64,000 nt of DNA. Origin: an uncultured Lachnospiraceae bacterium. GTDB taxonomy: Bacteria > Bacillota > Clostridia > Lachnospirales > Lachnospiraceae. This document shows positions 50,712 through 58,275 of this stretch, piece after piece; within the stretch, counting starts at the first letter, position 1, and the number at the start of each line of letters is the position of its first letter. The notes beneath the pieces are model-generated. The model saw nothing but the letters and a program-made list of their open reading frames with translations, did no database searches and had not been told where the DNA came from. The stretch is taken from the NCBI GenBank assembly GCA_900317555.1, contig ONHF01000001.1, positions 114,467 to 178,466 of the forward strand. Reading direction: 5' to 3'. The translations under genes and the position numbers were made by a program.

Positions 50712-52544
50712 TTGAATAACGATACTAGAAATACCGGCCGCCTGATTGCCGGTGTCGTCGTTCTGGTGCTGTTTCTGGCTATGCTCCAGTTCGCGCGAAC
50801 TTCATTCTCAAATCAGGAAACGCCCTACACGCTGGAAACCTTTGAACAGGATCTTTCCAAGGGGCGCGTTGATAAAGTGGAAATTGTGCCGAACAGCGAA
50901 ACACCGACCGGCTCCGCGAACATTACACTGAAGGACGGAACCGTCAAGGTACTGTACGCGACGGACATCACGAAGGTGGAGAAGACCGTGCGGGAAGACG
51001 GAATCTCACCGGTTGTCAGGGATGTGCCGCGGGAAAGCTGGTTTATGACCAGTATTCTGCCGGTGCTGCTTGTGGCGGTGATCTGCTTCTTTTTCTTCTA
51101 CATTATGAACGCGCAGGCAATGGGAGGCGGCGCCAACGCGAAAATGATGGATTTCGGCAAGAGCCGCGCCGTGCGTGCGTCCTCCAAGGACAGAGTTACG
51201 TTCGCGGATGTCGCAGGCCTTAAAGAAGAAAAGGAAGATCTGCAGGAGATCGTTGATTTTCTGAAAGATCCCGGTAAATACACAAAACTCGGTGCGCGTA
51301 TCCCCAAGGGCGTCCTTCTGGAGGGGCCGCCCGGCACCGGAAAGACATTACTTGCCAAAGCTGTTGCCGGTGAAGCCGGCGTGCCGTTCTTTTCGATTTC
51401 CGGTTCGGACTTTGTCGAGATGTTCGTCGGTGTCGGCGCATCCCGCGTGCGGGACATGTTCGAGGAAGCCAAGAAGAACGCGCCGTGCATTGTTTTTATT
51501 GATGAGATCGACGCTGTCGCCAGAAGAAGAGGTACCGGCCTCGGCGGCGGCCATGACGAGCGGGAACAGACGCTCAACCAGCTGCTGGTTGAGATGGACG
51601 GCTTCGGTGTGAATGAAGGCATCATTGTCATGGCGGCAACAAACCGTGCGGATATTCTGGATCCCGCGATTCTGCGGCCCGGCCGTTTTGACCGGAAAGT
51701 TGCGGTTTCCCGCCCGGATGTCAAAGGCAGGGAGGAGATCTTAAAGGTACACGCGAAGAACAAGCCGCTTGGAGACGATGTCAATCTGGAAGAAATTGCG
51801 AGAACGACAGCCGGCTTTTCCGGTGCGGATCTCGAGAACCTCCTGAACGAGGCAGCGATCGACGCTGCAAAGGAAAACCGCGCATATATCATTCAGGCGG
51901 ATATTCAGAAGGCGTTTATCAAAGTCGGCATCGGTACGGAGAAGAAAAGCCATATCATTTCCGAGGAGGAAAAGCGCATTACCGCTTATCATGAAAGCGG
52001 GCACGCGATTCTGTTCCACGAGCTGAAGGATATCGGTCCGGTCTACACGGTATCGATCATTCCGACCGGCGCAGGAGCAGCAGGATATACGATGCCGCTG
52101 CCCGGCAAGGACGAAATGTTCATGACCAGAGGCCGTATGCTGCATGAGATCATGGTGGATTTCGGAGGCCGCATTGCAGAGGAACTGGTTCTTGACGATA
52201 TTACAACCGGCGCTTCAAACGATATTCAGAAGGCAACGTCCATGGCTTACCAGATGGTAACCAAATACGGTATGTCTTCGGAAATCGGAACGATCAACTA
52301 TTCGACGCAGGAAGAGGATGTCTTCCTCGGCTATGACCTCGGTCATGAAAAGCGCAACAGCGAGTATATCGCGGGCGAGATTGACAAGGAAGTCCGCAGA
52401 ATCATTGAAAGCTGCTATCAGGACGCGCGGGAGATCATCCTGAAGCATGAAGATGTGCTGCACGCAAGCGCCAGACTTCTGATGGAAAAGGAAAAGATCT
52501 CGGGGCAGGAATTTGACGCGCTGTTTGCACAAGGCTCCTGCTGA
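50712..52544 (+). CDS. ftsH: ATP-dependent zinc metalloprotease FtsH
   Basis: FtsH degrades membrane and short-lived cytoplasmic proteins. The 610-residue protein has two N-terminal membrane segments around an extracytoplasmic domain, Walker [14 protein letters not shown], Walker [12 protein letters not shown], the SRH region [17 protein letters not shown] and the zinc motif HESGH (His427, Glu428, His431). The start is a TTG at 50712 with AAGGAG six bases upstream. The first 96 bases after the stop are A/T-rich without gene or terminator, then the ncRNA promoter begins. Confidence 0.97.
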   Translation: MNNDTRNTGRLIAGVVVLVLFLAMLQFARTSFSNQETPYTLETFEQDLSKGRVDKVEIVPNSETPTGSANITLKDGTVKVLYATDITKVEKTVREDGISPVVRDVPRESWFMTSILPVLLVAVICFFFFYIMNAQAMGGGANAKMMDFGKSRAVRASSKDRVTFADVAGLKEEKEDLQEIVDFLKDPGKYTKLGARIPKGVLLEGPPGTGKTLLAKAVAGEAGVPFFSISGSDFVEMFVGVGASRVRDMFEEAKKNAPCIVFIDEIDAVARRRGTGLGGGHDEREQTLNQLLVEMDGFGVNEGIIVMAATNRADILDPAILRPGRFDRKVAVSRPDVKGREEILKVHAKNKPLGDDVNLEEIARTTAGFSGADLENLLNEAAIDAAKENRAYIIQADIQKAFIKVGIGTEKKSHIISEEEKRITAYHESGHAILFHELKDIGPVYTVSIIPTGAGAAGYTMPLPGKDEMFMTRGRMLHEIMVDFGGRIAEELVLDDITTGASNDIQKATSMAYQMVTKYGMSSEIGTINYSTQEEDVFLGYDLGHEKRNSEYIAGEIDKEVRRIIESCYQDAREIILKHEDVLHASARLLMEKEKISGQEFDALFAQGSC

Positions 52545-52605
52545 TATTTGTGCAAAATGAATAAAATAGAGCTATGCAATTTGTAAAATTCGTAGATTTT
52601 CAATC

Positions 52606-52634
52606 TTGCTCGCAAAAGAGGAGTTTGCTATTAT
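52606..52634 (+). promoter_or_regulatory. Promoter of the C-rich RNA
   Basis: TTGCTC (52606-52611), a 17-base spacer and TATTAT (52629-52634) preceded by TGC, an extended -10 element. Transcription is expected to start near 52641. Confidence 0.55.
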
Positions 52635-52640
52635 ACTAAG

Positions 52641-52787
52641 CGTAACCCCCCAATACATTTATATAAGTTTTTGCTATACCCCAATTAAGAAGTGCTCCGG
52701 AAACAGCTTCCCCAAGTGCTGTTTTCAGTAAGGAACAACTTCTACCCCATTGCAGGAATGTGTCCCCCAACACATTCCTGTTTTTTT
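52641..52787 (+). ncRNA. Candidate small RNA with five CCCC motifs, between ftsH and fba
   Basis: No open reading frame with a ribosome binding site is present, but the stretch has a promoter, regular structure and a strong terminator. C-runs lie at 52646-52651, 52679-52682, 52710-52713, 52745-52748 and 52764-52768, each followed by AA or AT. The third is in the loop of GAAACAGC-TTCCCCAAGT-GCTGTTTTC; the fifth is in the loop of the terminator; AGAAGT/ACTTCT can close a central domain. AUACAUU near 52653 could also pair with the left terminator arm. The layout resembles Firmicutes sRNAs with exposed C-rich loops that pair with Shine-Dalgarno sequences (LhrC, RsaE classes). A regulated fba leader is the alternative. 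Confidence 0.55.
52753..52787 (+). terminator. Strong terminator of the C-rich RNA
   Basis: CAGGAATGTGT and ACACATTCCTG form a perfect 11-bp stem, loop CCCCCA, followed by seven Ts. Confidence 0.93.
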
Positions 52788-52863
52788 ATGGCTGCTTGCA
52801 GACATGTGCCTGCCGGAGGTGTTTTGGTGTATTTGCGGTGTTCCTTTTTCCATGCCGGTGCGT

Positions 52864-52869
52864 TATAAT
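52864..52869 (+). promoter_or_regulatory. Probable -10 element of fba
   Basis: A perfect TATAAT lies 66 bases before the fba start; the -35 region (TTCCTT at 52841-52846) is weak. The A/T-rich leader that follows holds TTAGTTAACAATACTG without clear structure. Confidence 0.5.
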
Positions 52870-52934
52870 TTCATCGAAACATTATTGGTTATTTAGTTAA
52901 CAATACTGTTATTTCAAGAAAGGTGGTATTCGTT

Positions 52935-53873
52935 ATGCCCATTGTTACAAGTACAGAACTTTTCAAGAAAGCTTATGACGGCGGTTACGCTATCGGTGCT
53001 TTCAACATCAACAACATGGAAATCGTTCAGGGAATCACCGACGCGGCGGCAGAGCTGAAGAGCCCTGTTATTCTGCAGGCTTCCCAGGGCGCGAGAAAGT
53101 ACGCGAATTCCGTATATCTTGTAAAGCTGGTTGAGGCGGCTTCCGAACTGCATCCGGAACTTCCGATCGTCCTTCATCTGGATCACGGCGCGGATTTCGA
53201 GACTTGCAAGGACTGCGTTGACAACGGGTTTACTTCTGTCATGATCGATTATTCCGGCCATCCGTTCGCCGAGAATATCGAGGTTTCCAGAAAGGTTGCG
53301 GAGTATGCGCATGCGCACGGCGTCGTTGTAGAGGCTGAGCTCGGTACACTGGCAGGACAGGAAGACGCTGTTTCCGTAGAGGCGGATAAGGCTTTCTACA
53401 CACATCCGGAGGAAGTTGAGGAATTCGTAGAGAAGACCGGCGTTGATTCCCTCGCAATTGCAATCGGAACATCGCACGGCGCTTACAAGTTCAAACCCGG
53501 CACAAAGCCGCAGCTTCGTCTTGATATTCTTGATGAAGTCGCGAAGAGACTTCCGGGCTTCCCGATCGTTCTGCACGGCTCTTCTTCGGTTCCGCAGGAA
53601 TATGTCAAGATCATCAACGAGAACGGCGGCAAGCTGATTGACGCAATCGGCGTTCCGGAAGATCAGCTTCGTGAAGCGGCAAGACGCGCGGTCTGCAAGA
53701 TCAATATCGATTCCGACCTTCGTCTTGGCATGACGGCTGGCATCCGCAAGCATTTTGTGGAGCATCCGGATCATTTCGATCCCCGTCAGTATCTGGGCGA
53801 TGGCCGCGCGAATGTCAAGGCTATTGTCGAGCACAAGATTAAAGACGTTCTTGGTTCCGACAACAAGATCTGA
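52935..53873 (+). CDS. fba: Fructose-bisphosphate aldolase, class II
   Basis: This zinc-dependent glycolytic aldolase of 312 residues has the metal/active-site motif LHLDHGADFETCKDCVDNGF, VEAELGTLAGQEDAV, AIGTSHGAYKF and VLHGSSSVP. AGGTGG lies eight bases before ATG 52935; the GTG at 52923 is rejected. It is expressed from its own promoter and ends in a strong terminator. It feeds the same central carbon flow as the PTS genes downstream. Confidence 0.96.
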   Translation: MPIVTSTELFKKAYDGGYAIGAFNINNMEIVQGITDAAAELKSPVILQASQGARKYANSVYLVKLVEAASELHPELPIVLHLDHGADFETCKDCVDNGFTSVMIDYSGHPFAENIEVSRKVAEYAHAHGVVVEAELGTLAGQEDAVSVEADKAFYTHPEEVEEFVEKTGVDSLAIAIGTSHGAYKFKPGTKPQLRLDILDEVAKRLPGFPIVLHGSSSVPQEYVKIINENGGKLIDAIGVPEDQLREAARRAVCKINIDSDLRLGMTAGIRKHFVEHPDHFDPRQYLGDGRANVKAIVEHKIKDVLGSDNKI

Positions 53874-53890
53874 CTTTAAACATCATGCGG

Positions 53891-53909
53891 TACCCCGAAA
53901 TTCCGGGTA
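53891..53909 (+). other. Small hairpin after fba
   Basis: TACCC and GGGTA flank CGAAATTCC. It lies between the fba stop and the main terminator and may protect the mRNA 3' end. Confidence 0.35.
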
Positions 53910-53932
53910 TGCGCGGTAACGTAATCATAAAG

Positions 53933-53975
53933 AGCGTCCGCGCCGGTATGAAAATTACCGGTGCGGACGCTTTTT
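53933..53975 (+). terminator. Terminator of fba
   Basis: AGCGTCCGCGCCGGTA and TACCGGTGCGGACGCT form a 16-bp stem with one mismatch, followed by TTTTT. Confidence 0.93.
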
Positions 53976-54063
53976 ATATATTCTATGGAGCGGCCGCCGG
54001 ATCAAATCGGAAATTTAGAAATTATCAACAAAAATCCGGCATCTTTTTCTCTTTTCCATCTAT

Positions 54064-54092
54064 ATCACACGGTTGCTTTTTTATTCTATAAT
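54064..54092 (+). promoter_or_regulatory. Promoter of the amylosucrase-type gene
   Basis: ATCACA (54064-54069), a 17-base spacer and perfect TATAAT (54087-54092). The start is expected near 54099. The 135-base leader up to ATG 54235 includes the operator and then G/C-rich sequence with no gene. Confidence 0.6.
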
Positions 54093-54100
54093 TTCAATTG

Positions 54101-54114
54101 TGATAACGATTTCA
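54101..54114 (+). promoter_or_regulatory. LacI/cre-type operator at the amylosucrase promoter
   Basis: TGATAACGATTTCA differs from the cre consensus TGNAANCGNWWNCA at one base and matches the operator at 58208 in 12 of 14 positions. Its place just after the start site fits repression by a LacI-family protein. Confidence 0.6.
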
Positions 54115-54234
54115 ACTTGTTTTCATGGCAGGCGGGCGGTACGTGAGCGGAGAAACGGAGGTGCCGCGGGTAGCCTGTACATCTTGCGGCGTCCCGGGAT
54201 CCGGGGCACAGGGTTTTCTTGCGGAGGGGCTGAC

Positions 54235-56271
54235 ATGTTCGAAGACAGAAACTGGGAAGCGCAATTTACGAAACGCCTCGAGACACACTACGAGGAAATG
54301 AAATGGCTCTATCAGGAACTCTACGGCGACGAGCACGCGTTTGACTACTTCATTACGATGCTGCATCACTACTATTCCGAAAGAAGGCAGGTGCTCAGGG
54401 AATGGGATGAGGCGCGGGAAGTTGTCACGGACTGGTATGCCGGAAACGACATGTACGGCATTCTGATGTACACGAACTGTTTTGCCGGAAACCTGAAAGG
54501 TGTGCGCTCGCATCTGGATTATATCAAGGAATGCGGCCTGAACTATATTCACCTGATGCCCCTCCTGCAGAGCCCGGCCGGCAGAAGCGACGGCGGCTAC
54601 GCCGTTTCGGATTTCCGGAAGGTGCAGCCGGAGCTGGGAACGATGCAGGATCTTGCGGACCTTGCGGATGAATGCCATGAAAAAGGCATGAGTGTCTGCC
54701 TGGATTTCGTCATGAACCATACCAGCGAAGATCATGAGTGGGCCAGAAGAGCCAGAGCCGGAGAGAAGGAGTTTCAGGACAGGTATTTCTTCTTCGACAA
54801 CTGGGATATTCCGAATCAGTTCGAGAAGACGGTTCCGCAGGTATTTCCTCAGACGGCGCCCGGAAATTTCACCTGGTGCGAAGAAGCGCATAAGGTGGTT
54901 ATGACGACGTTTTATCCGTATCAGTGGGACCTGAACTACAGGAACCCTACAGTTTTCAACGACATGACCGCGAACATGCTGAACCTGTGCAACCACGGCG
55001 TGGATATTATCCGTCTTGACGCGGTGCCTTATATCTGGAAGACACTGGGAACGACCTGCCGCAATCTTCCGCAGGTCCATACGCTGGTCCGCATTATGAG
55101 AATGGCCTGCGAAGTTGTCTGCCCCGGAACACTGCTTCTCGGAGAAGTGGTTATGGAGCCTTCCAAGGTTGTCCCGTACTTTGGAACGGTAGAGAAGCCG
55201 GAATGTCATATGCTGTATAACGTAACGACGATGGCGAGCACGTGGCATACCGTTGCGACGAGGGATGTAAGGCTGCTGAAGCATCAGCTGGGGACCGTTT
55301 TTGCGCTGCCCAAACAGTATATGTTCCTCAATTATCTGCGCTGCCACGATGATATCGGCTGGGGCCTCGACTATGATTTCCTGAAACAGTTCGGCATCGA
55401 GGAAGTCGCGCACAAGAAATATCTGAATGACTATCTGCGTGGTGCATGGTACGGCAGTGATTCCAGAGGCGAGCTCTATAATGACGATCCGCGCCTTGGT
55501 GACGCGCGTCTTTGCGGTACGACGGCGTCCCTGTGCGGGATCGAAGCCGCTGAGTATGAGCAGAATAAAGACAAACTGGCGAAGGCAATCAGTCTGGATA
55601 TCATGCTGCACGCATTCCTGTTTACGCAGAGCGGCATTCCGGTGCTGTACAGTGGTGATGAGATCGGACAGCTCAATGAATACAGCTACCACAAGGATCC
55701 GTTGAAGGCAGATGATTCGAGATATCTGCATCGCGGAAATTTCAACTGGGATGAGGCGGCACTTCGAAACGACACCTCTACGCGGCAGGGGATTCTCTTT
55801 CAGGCGATCCGCCGCCTGGCAATGCTGCGGCAGCGTTATGAGGTGTTCGAGACCGAAGCCGACGCGTGGATCGTCGAAACCTGGAATGACCATGTCCTCG
55901 GTATCGGCCGCTATTACAAGGGAGAGAAACTGATTGCGCTGTTCAATTTCTCCGAGTTCAACCAGACCGCCTGGATAGATGAGCAGGAAGACTATTATGA
56001 CATGCTGACCGGCCAGAGGCGCCCTGCCAGGGCGGTAGGCGTTCCGGGATACGGCTTCGCATGGCTTCTTACGGATTTTACGAAGGCGGGAAGCCCGCTG
56101 AAGGATGAGGATAAAATGCGGGATCCCGGGAAGGAAGTCCTGAAAGAAACGCCGGCAAAACAATCCGCTTTGCCGGACGCGCAGAAAGTTTCTTCGAAGA
56201 AAGCCGCAGCAGCTGCGCAGCCTCATGCGAAGAAAACCTCCGCACGGCGGAATTCAGCCGGCAGGAAATGA
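54235..56271 (+). CDS. GH13 subfamily 4 enzyme, amylosucrase-type sucrose glucosyltransferase/hydrolase
   Basis: The 678-residue protein has the amylosucrase layout: N-terminal helical domain (residues 1-90), then a TIM barrel with motifs YIHLMPLLQSPAGRSDGGYA, FVMNHTSEDHEWA and QWDLNYRNPTVF. The nucleophile is Asp262 in IIRLDAVPYIW, the acid/base Glu304 in LGEVVMEP, and His371-Asp372 sit in LRCHDDIGW. The D-to-E spacing of 42 equals that of Neisseria amylosucrase. Such enzymes use sucrose as glucosyl donor to build alpha-glucan or hydrolyse it. Start 54235 has GGAGGGG upstream. A Lys/Ala-rich basic tail of about 50 residues is unusual. There is no signal peptide, so it acts in the cytoplasm. 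Exact product (polymer or free sugars) is not decided by sequence. Confidence 0.88.
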   Translation: MFEDRNWEAQFTKRLETHYEEMKWLYQELYGDEHAFDYFITMLHHYYSERRQVLREWDEAREVVTDWYAGNDMYGILMYTNCFAGNLKGVRSHLDYIKECGLNYIHLMPLLQSPAGRSDGGYAVSDFRKVQPELGTMQDLADLADECHEKGMSVCLDFVMNHTSEDHEWARRARAGEKEFQDRYFFFDNWDIPNQFEKTVPQVFPQTAPGNFTWCEEAHKVVMTTFYPYQWDLNYRNPTVFNDMTANMLNLCNHGVDIIRLDAVPYIWKTLGTTCRNLPQVHTLVRIMRMACEVVCPGTLLLGEVVMEPSKVVPYFGTVEKPECHMLYNVTTMASTWHTVATRDVRLLKHQLGTVFALPKQYMFLNYLRCHDDIGWGLDYDFLKQFGIEEVAHKKYLNDYLRGAWYGSDSRGELYNDDPRLGDARLCGTTASLCGIEAAEYEQNKDKLAKAISLDIMLHAFLFTQSGIPVLYSGDEIGQLNEYSYHKDPLKADDSRYLHRGNFNWDEAALRNDTSTRQGILFQAIRRLAMLRQRYEVFETEADAWIVETWNDHVLGIGRYYKGEKLIALFNFSEFNQTAWIDEQEDYYDMLTGQRRPARAVGVPGYGFAWLLTDFTKAGSPLKDEDKMRDPGKEVLKETPAKQSALPDAQKVSSKKAAAAAQPHAKKTSARRNSAGRK

Positions 56272-56293
56272 GTGCAGGAAGGGTGATTTCACT

Positions 56294-57289
56294 ATGACCA
56301 TCAAAGAAGTTGCCACGCTCGCCGGAGTATCTCCGGCCTCGGTCAGCCGCTATATGAACGGCGGTTCGATCAGCGAGGAGAAAAGGGAACGTATCCGTGC
56401 TGTAATCGAAAGGACAGGCTACCGTCCGAATCCGGCCGCGCAGACGATGCGTACCGGCCGGTGTGACGAAGTCGGTGTTATTGTTCCAAAGATTGATTCG
56501 GATTCCGTTTCAGCGATTGTCGCGGGAATTTCAGAAGGCCTGAAGGATAAGAACTATATGGTTGTGCTCGGCAGCACTGCCGGCGTGAGAGAAGAGGAGA
56601 TCCGCTATCTTTCCGCGATGCAGAGCAGTAATGTCGCCGGCATTATCCTGATGGGAACCGTTATGACACCGTTTTTAAAAGACGCGATTACCGCCAGCGA
56701 AAAGCCGGTGGTTGTAACCGGACAGAATTTTGAAGGTGTGCCGAGCGTTTTTCATGATGACTTCAATGCGGTGAAAGAGCTGATGAACCGCATGATCGCG
56801 AGAGGAAGAAAGGAAATCGTGTATATCGGCGTTCTGGAGGAGGATCTTGCAGCCGGTGCCGCAAGGCATAACGGAGCCCTTGCCGCATGGAAAGAGGCCG
56901 GCTTCCTGCAACCTCTTCCCTGCGAGATCGCAACGTTTGATACGGACGGAGGCGTCCGCTGCATGGAAAAACTTCTGAAAACACACCCCGGTCTCGATGG
57001 TGTTGTCTGTGCGACGGACCGGATAGCCCTCGGAGCCATGCAGTATCTGCAGAGCGCAGGGCGAAAAGTCCCGGAGGATGTAAGCGTTGCCGGCGTAGGA
57101 GACAGCTGGGCAGGCCGGCTTTCCGCTCCGCCGCTTACGACGGCACACCTGTATTTCCGCCAGTGCGGCGCAGCTGCTGTGGACATGCTGCTGCAGAAAA
57201 TCAACGCCGCGGAAGATCAGGTCTATACGACCAGCCCGATCCAGCAGATCATGCTGGAATATACCATCGTCGAGAGAGGATCCATATGA
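56294..57289 (+). CDS. LacI-family transcriptional regulator
   Basis: The 331-residue repressor has the LacI helix-turn-helix and hinge (TIKEVATLAGVSPASVSRYM, then TGYRPNPAAQTMRTGR) and a periplasmic-binding-protein-like sensor domain (VGVIVPKIDSD, CATDRIALGAMQYL). It sits between the sucrose-type enzyme and the PTS gene, so a ScrR-like role on the two nearby operators is likely. ATG 56294 follows AGGAAGGG. The stop overlaps the next start as ATGA. Confidence 0.92.
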   Translation: MTIKEVATLAGVSPASVSRYMNGGSISEEKRERIRAVIERTGYRPNPAAQTMRTGRCDEVGVIVPKIDSDSVSAIVAGISEGLKDKNYMVVLGSTAGVREEEIRYLSAMQSSNVAGIILMGTVMTPFLKDAITASEKPVVVTGQNFEGVPSVFHDDFNAVKELMNRMIARGRKEIVYIGVLEEDLAAGAARHNGALAAWKEAGFLQPLPCEIATFDTDGGVRCMEKLLKTHPGLDGVVCATDRIALGAMQYLQSAGRKVPEDVSVAGVGDSWAGRLSAPPLTTAHLYFRQCGAAAVDMLLQKINAAEDQVYTTSPIQQIMLEYTIVERGSI

Positions 57290-58110
57290 GAAAGAAGCTG
57301 ATTTTTATCGATATTGACGGAACGCTGACAGAGCCCGGCTCCAATGTGCCGCCGGAAAGCGCTCTGGAGGTAATCCGCAGCGCGCAGGCAAACGGCCACA
57401 AGGTGTTCCTGTGTACCGGAAGAAATTATGACATGCTGTCTCCTCTTTTGAAGTACGGCTTTGACGGTATGGTCGCCAGCTCCGGCGGTTACGTAATGGC
57501 AGGGGACAAACTGATCTTCGACTGTCCGATGACGGACGTGCAGCGGGATACAGCGCTGGATTCGCTGCACAGGCACGGCGTGTTCTGCACAATTGAAGCC
57601 GCGGATGGTTCCTACGGAGACGCGGATCTGAAGGACTTCCTGAAAGATCAGCCAGAAGGCAACAGCGAGATCGAACGATGGAGAAAAGCACTTGCCGAGA
57701 ATCTCAATATCAGGCCGATGGAGCAGTACGACGGCGCACCGGTTTACAAAGTCGTGATCATGTGCAGGGAGCTTTCCCAGCTGGATGAGGCAAGGAGCCT
57801 TCTGGAAAAGGACTTCGACTTCGTCCTGCAGGAAGTTCCGGCGCACGGGTGCCTGAACGGAGAACTGATCAACCGCAGCTTTGACAAGGGACGCGGAATT
57901 CTGCGACTGTGCGATTATTACGGTGTCCCCGTAGAGGATACGGTCGGTTTCGGCGACAGCATGAATGACCTTGAAATGATCCGCACCGTCGGCACGAGTG
58001 TTTGCATGGAAAACGGTGCGAAGGCGTTGAAGGAAATCAGCACCATGGTAGCGCCTTCCGTTACAGACGACGGCCTCGCAAAGGCCTTCCGAAAACTCGG
58101 GCTTGCGTGA
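57286..58110 (+). CDS. HAD-superfamily phosphatase, Cof-type
   Basis: The 274-residue protein has HAD motif I FIDIDGTL, motif II CTGRN, the Cof-type C2 cap and motif IV GFGDSMNDLEMI. Cof enzymes usually dephosphorylate sugar phosphates or nucleotides. Translation is coupled to the LacI gene by a 4-base overlap. Between a sucrose-type enzyme and a PTS that delivers phosphorylated sugar, dephosphorylation of the imported sugar phosphate is a plausible but untested role. Confidence 0.88.
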   Translation: MRKKLIFIDIDGTLTEPGSNVPPESALEVIRSAQANGHKVFLCTGRNYDMLSPLLKYGFDGMVASSGGYVMAGDKLIFDCPMTDVQRDTALDSLHRHGVFCTIEAADGSYGDADLKDFLKDQPEGNSEIERWRKALAENLNIRPMEQYDGAPVYKVVIMCRELSQLDEARSLLEKDFDFVLQEVPAHGCLNGELINRSFDKGRGILRLCDYYGVPVEDTVGFGDSMNDLEMIRTVGTSVCMENGAKALKEISTMVAPSVTDDGLAKAFRKLGLA

Positions 58111-58161
58111 TTACGTCGATATGCACAAAAAAACAGAAATACTATTGACAAAATAGGACAA

Positions 58162-58190
58162 TTTACAAAACAGTATCAACACAATACAAT
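58162..58190 (+). promoter_or_regulatory. Promoter of the PTS operon
   Basis: TTTACA (58162-58167), a 17-base spacer and TACAAT (58185-58190). The start is expected near 58197. A TTGACA at 58145 has no -10 at proper spacing. Confidence 0.65.
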
Positions 58191-58207
58191 ATATATTGAA
58201 AACAGCA

Positions 58208-58221
58208 TGAAAACGTTTTCA
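58208..58221 (+). promoter_or_regulatory. Perfect LacI/cre operator upstream of PTS IIBCA
   Basis: TGAAAACGTTTTCA is a perfect 14-base palindrome that fully fits the cre consensus TGNAANCGNWWNCA. It lies about 11 bases after the predicted start site, a roadblock position. It may be bound by CcpA, the local LacI-family protein or both. Confidence 0.78.
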
Positions 58222-58275
58222 AATATAGATTTTTCTTAATGAGGGGCAGCTGAAAGAGTAGGAAGGGAGGCTCTT

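Noticed and set aside
52641-52787. 6S RNA
   Set aside because: 6S RNA is a single long hairpin with a central bubble whose two ends pair; here there are separate hairpins and a strong terminal one, and the ends do not pair extensively.
54112-56226. Open frame of 704 codons antisense to the amylosucrase-type gene
   Set aside because: Shadow frame; the + strand protein has complete catalytic residues.
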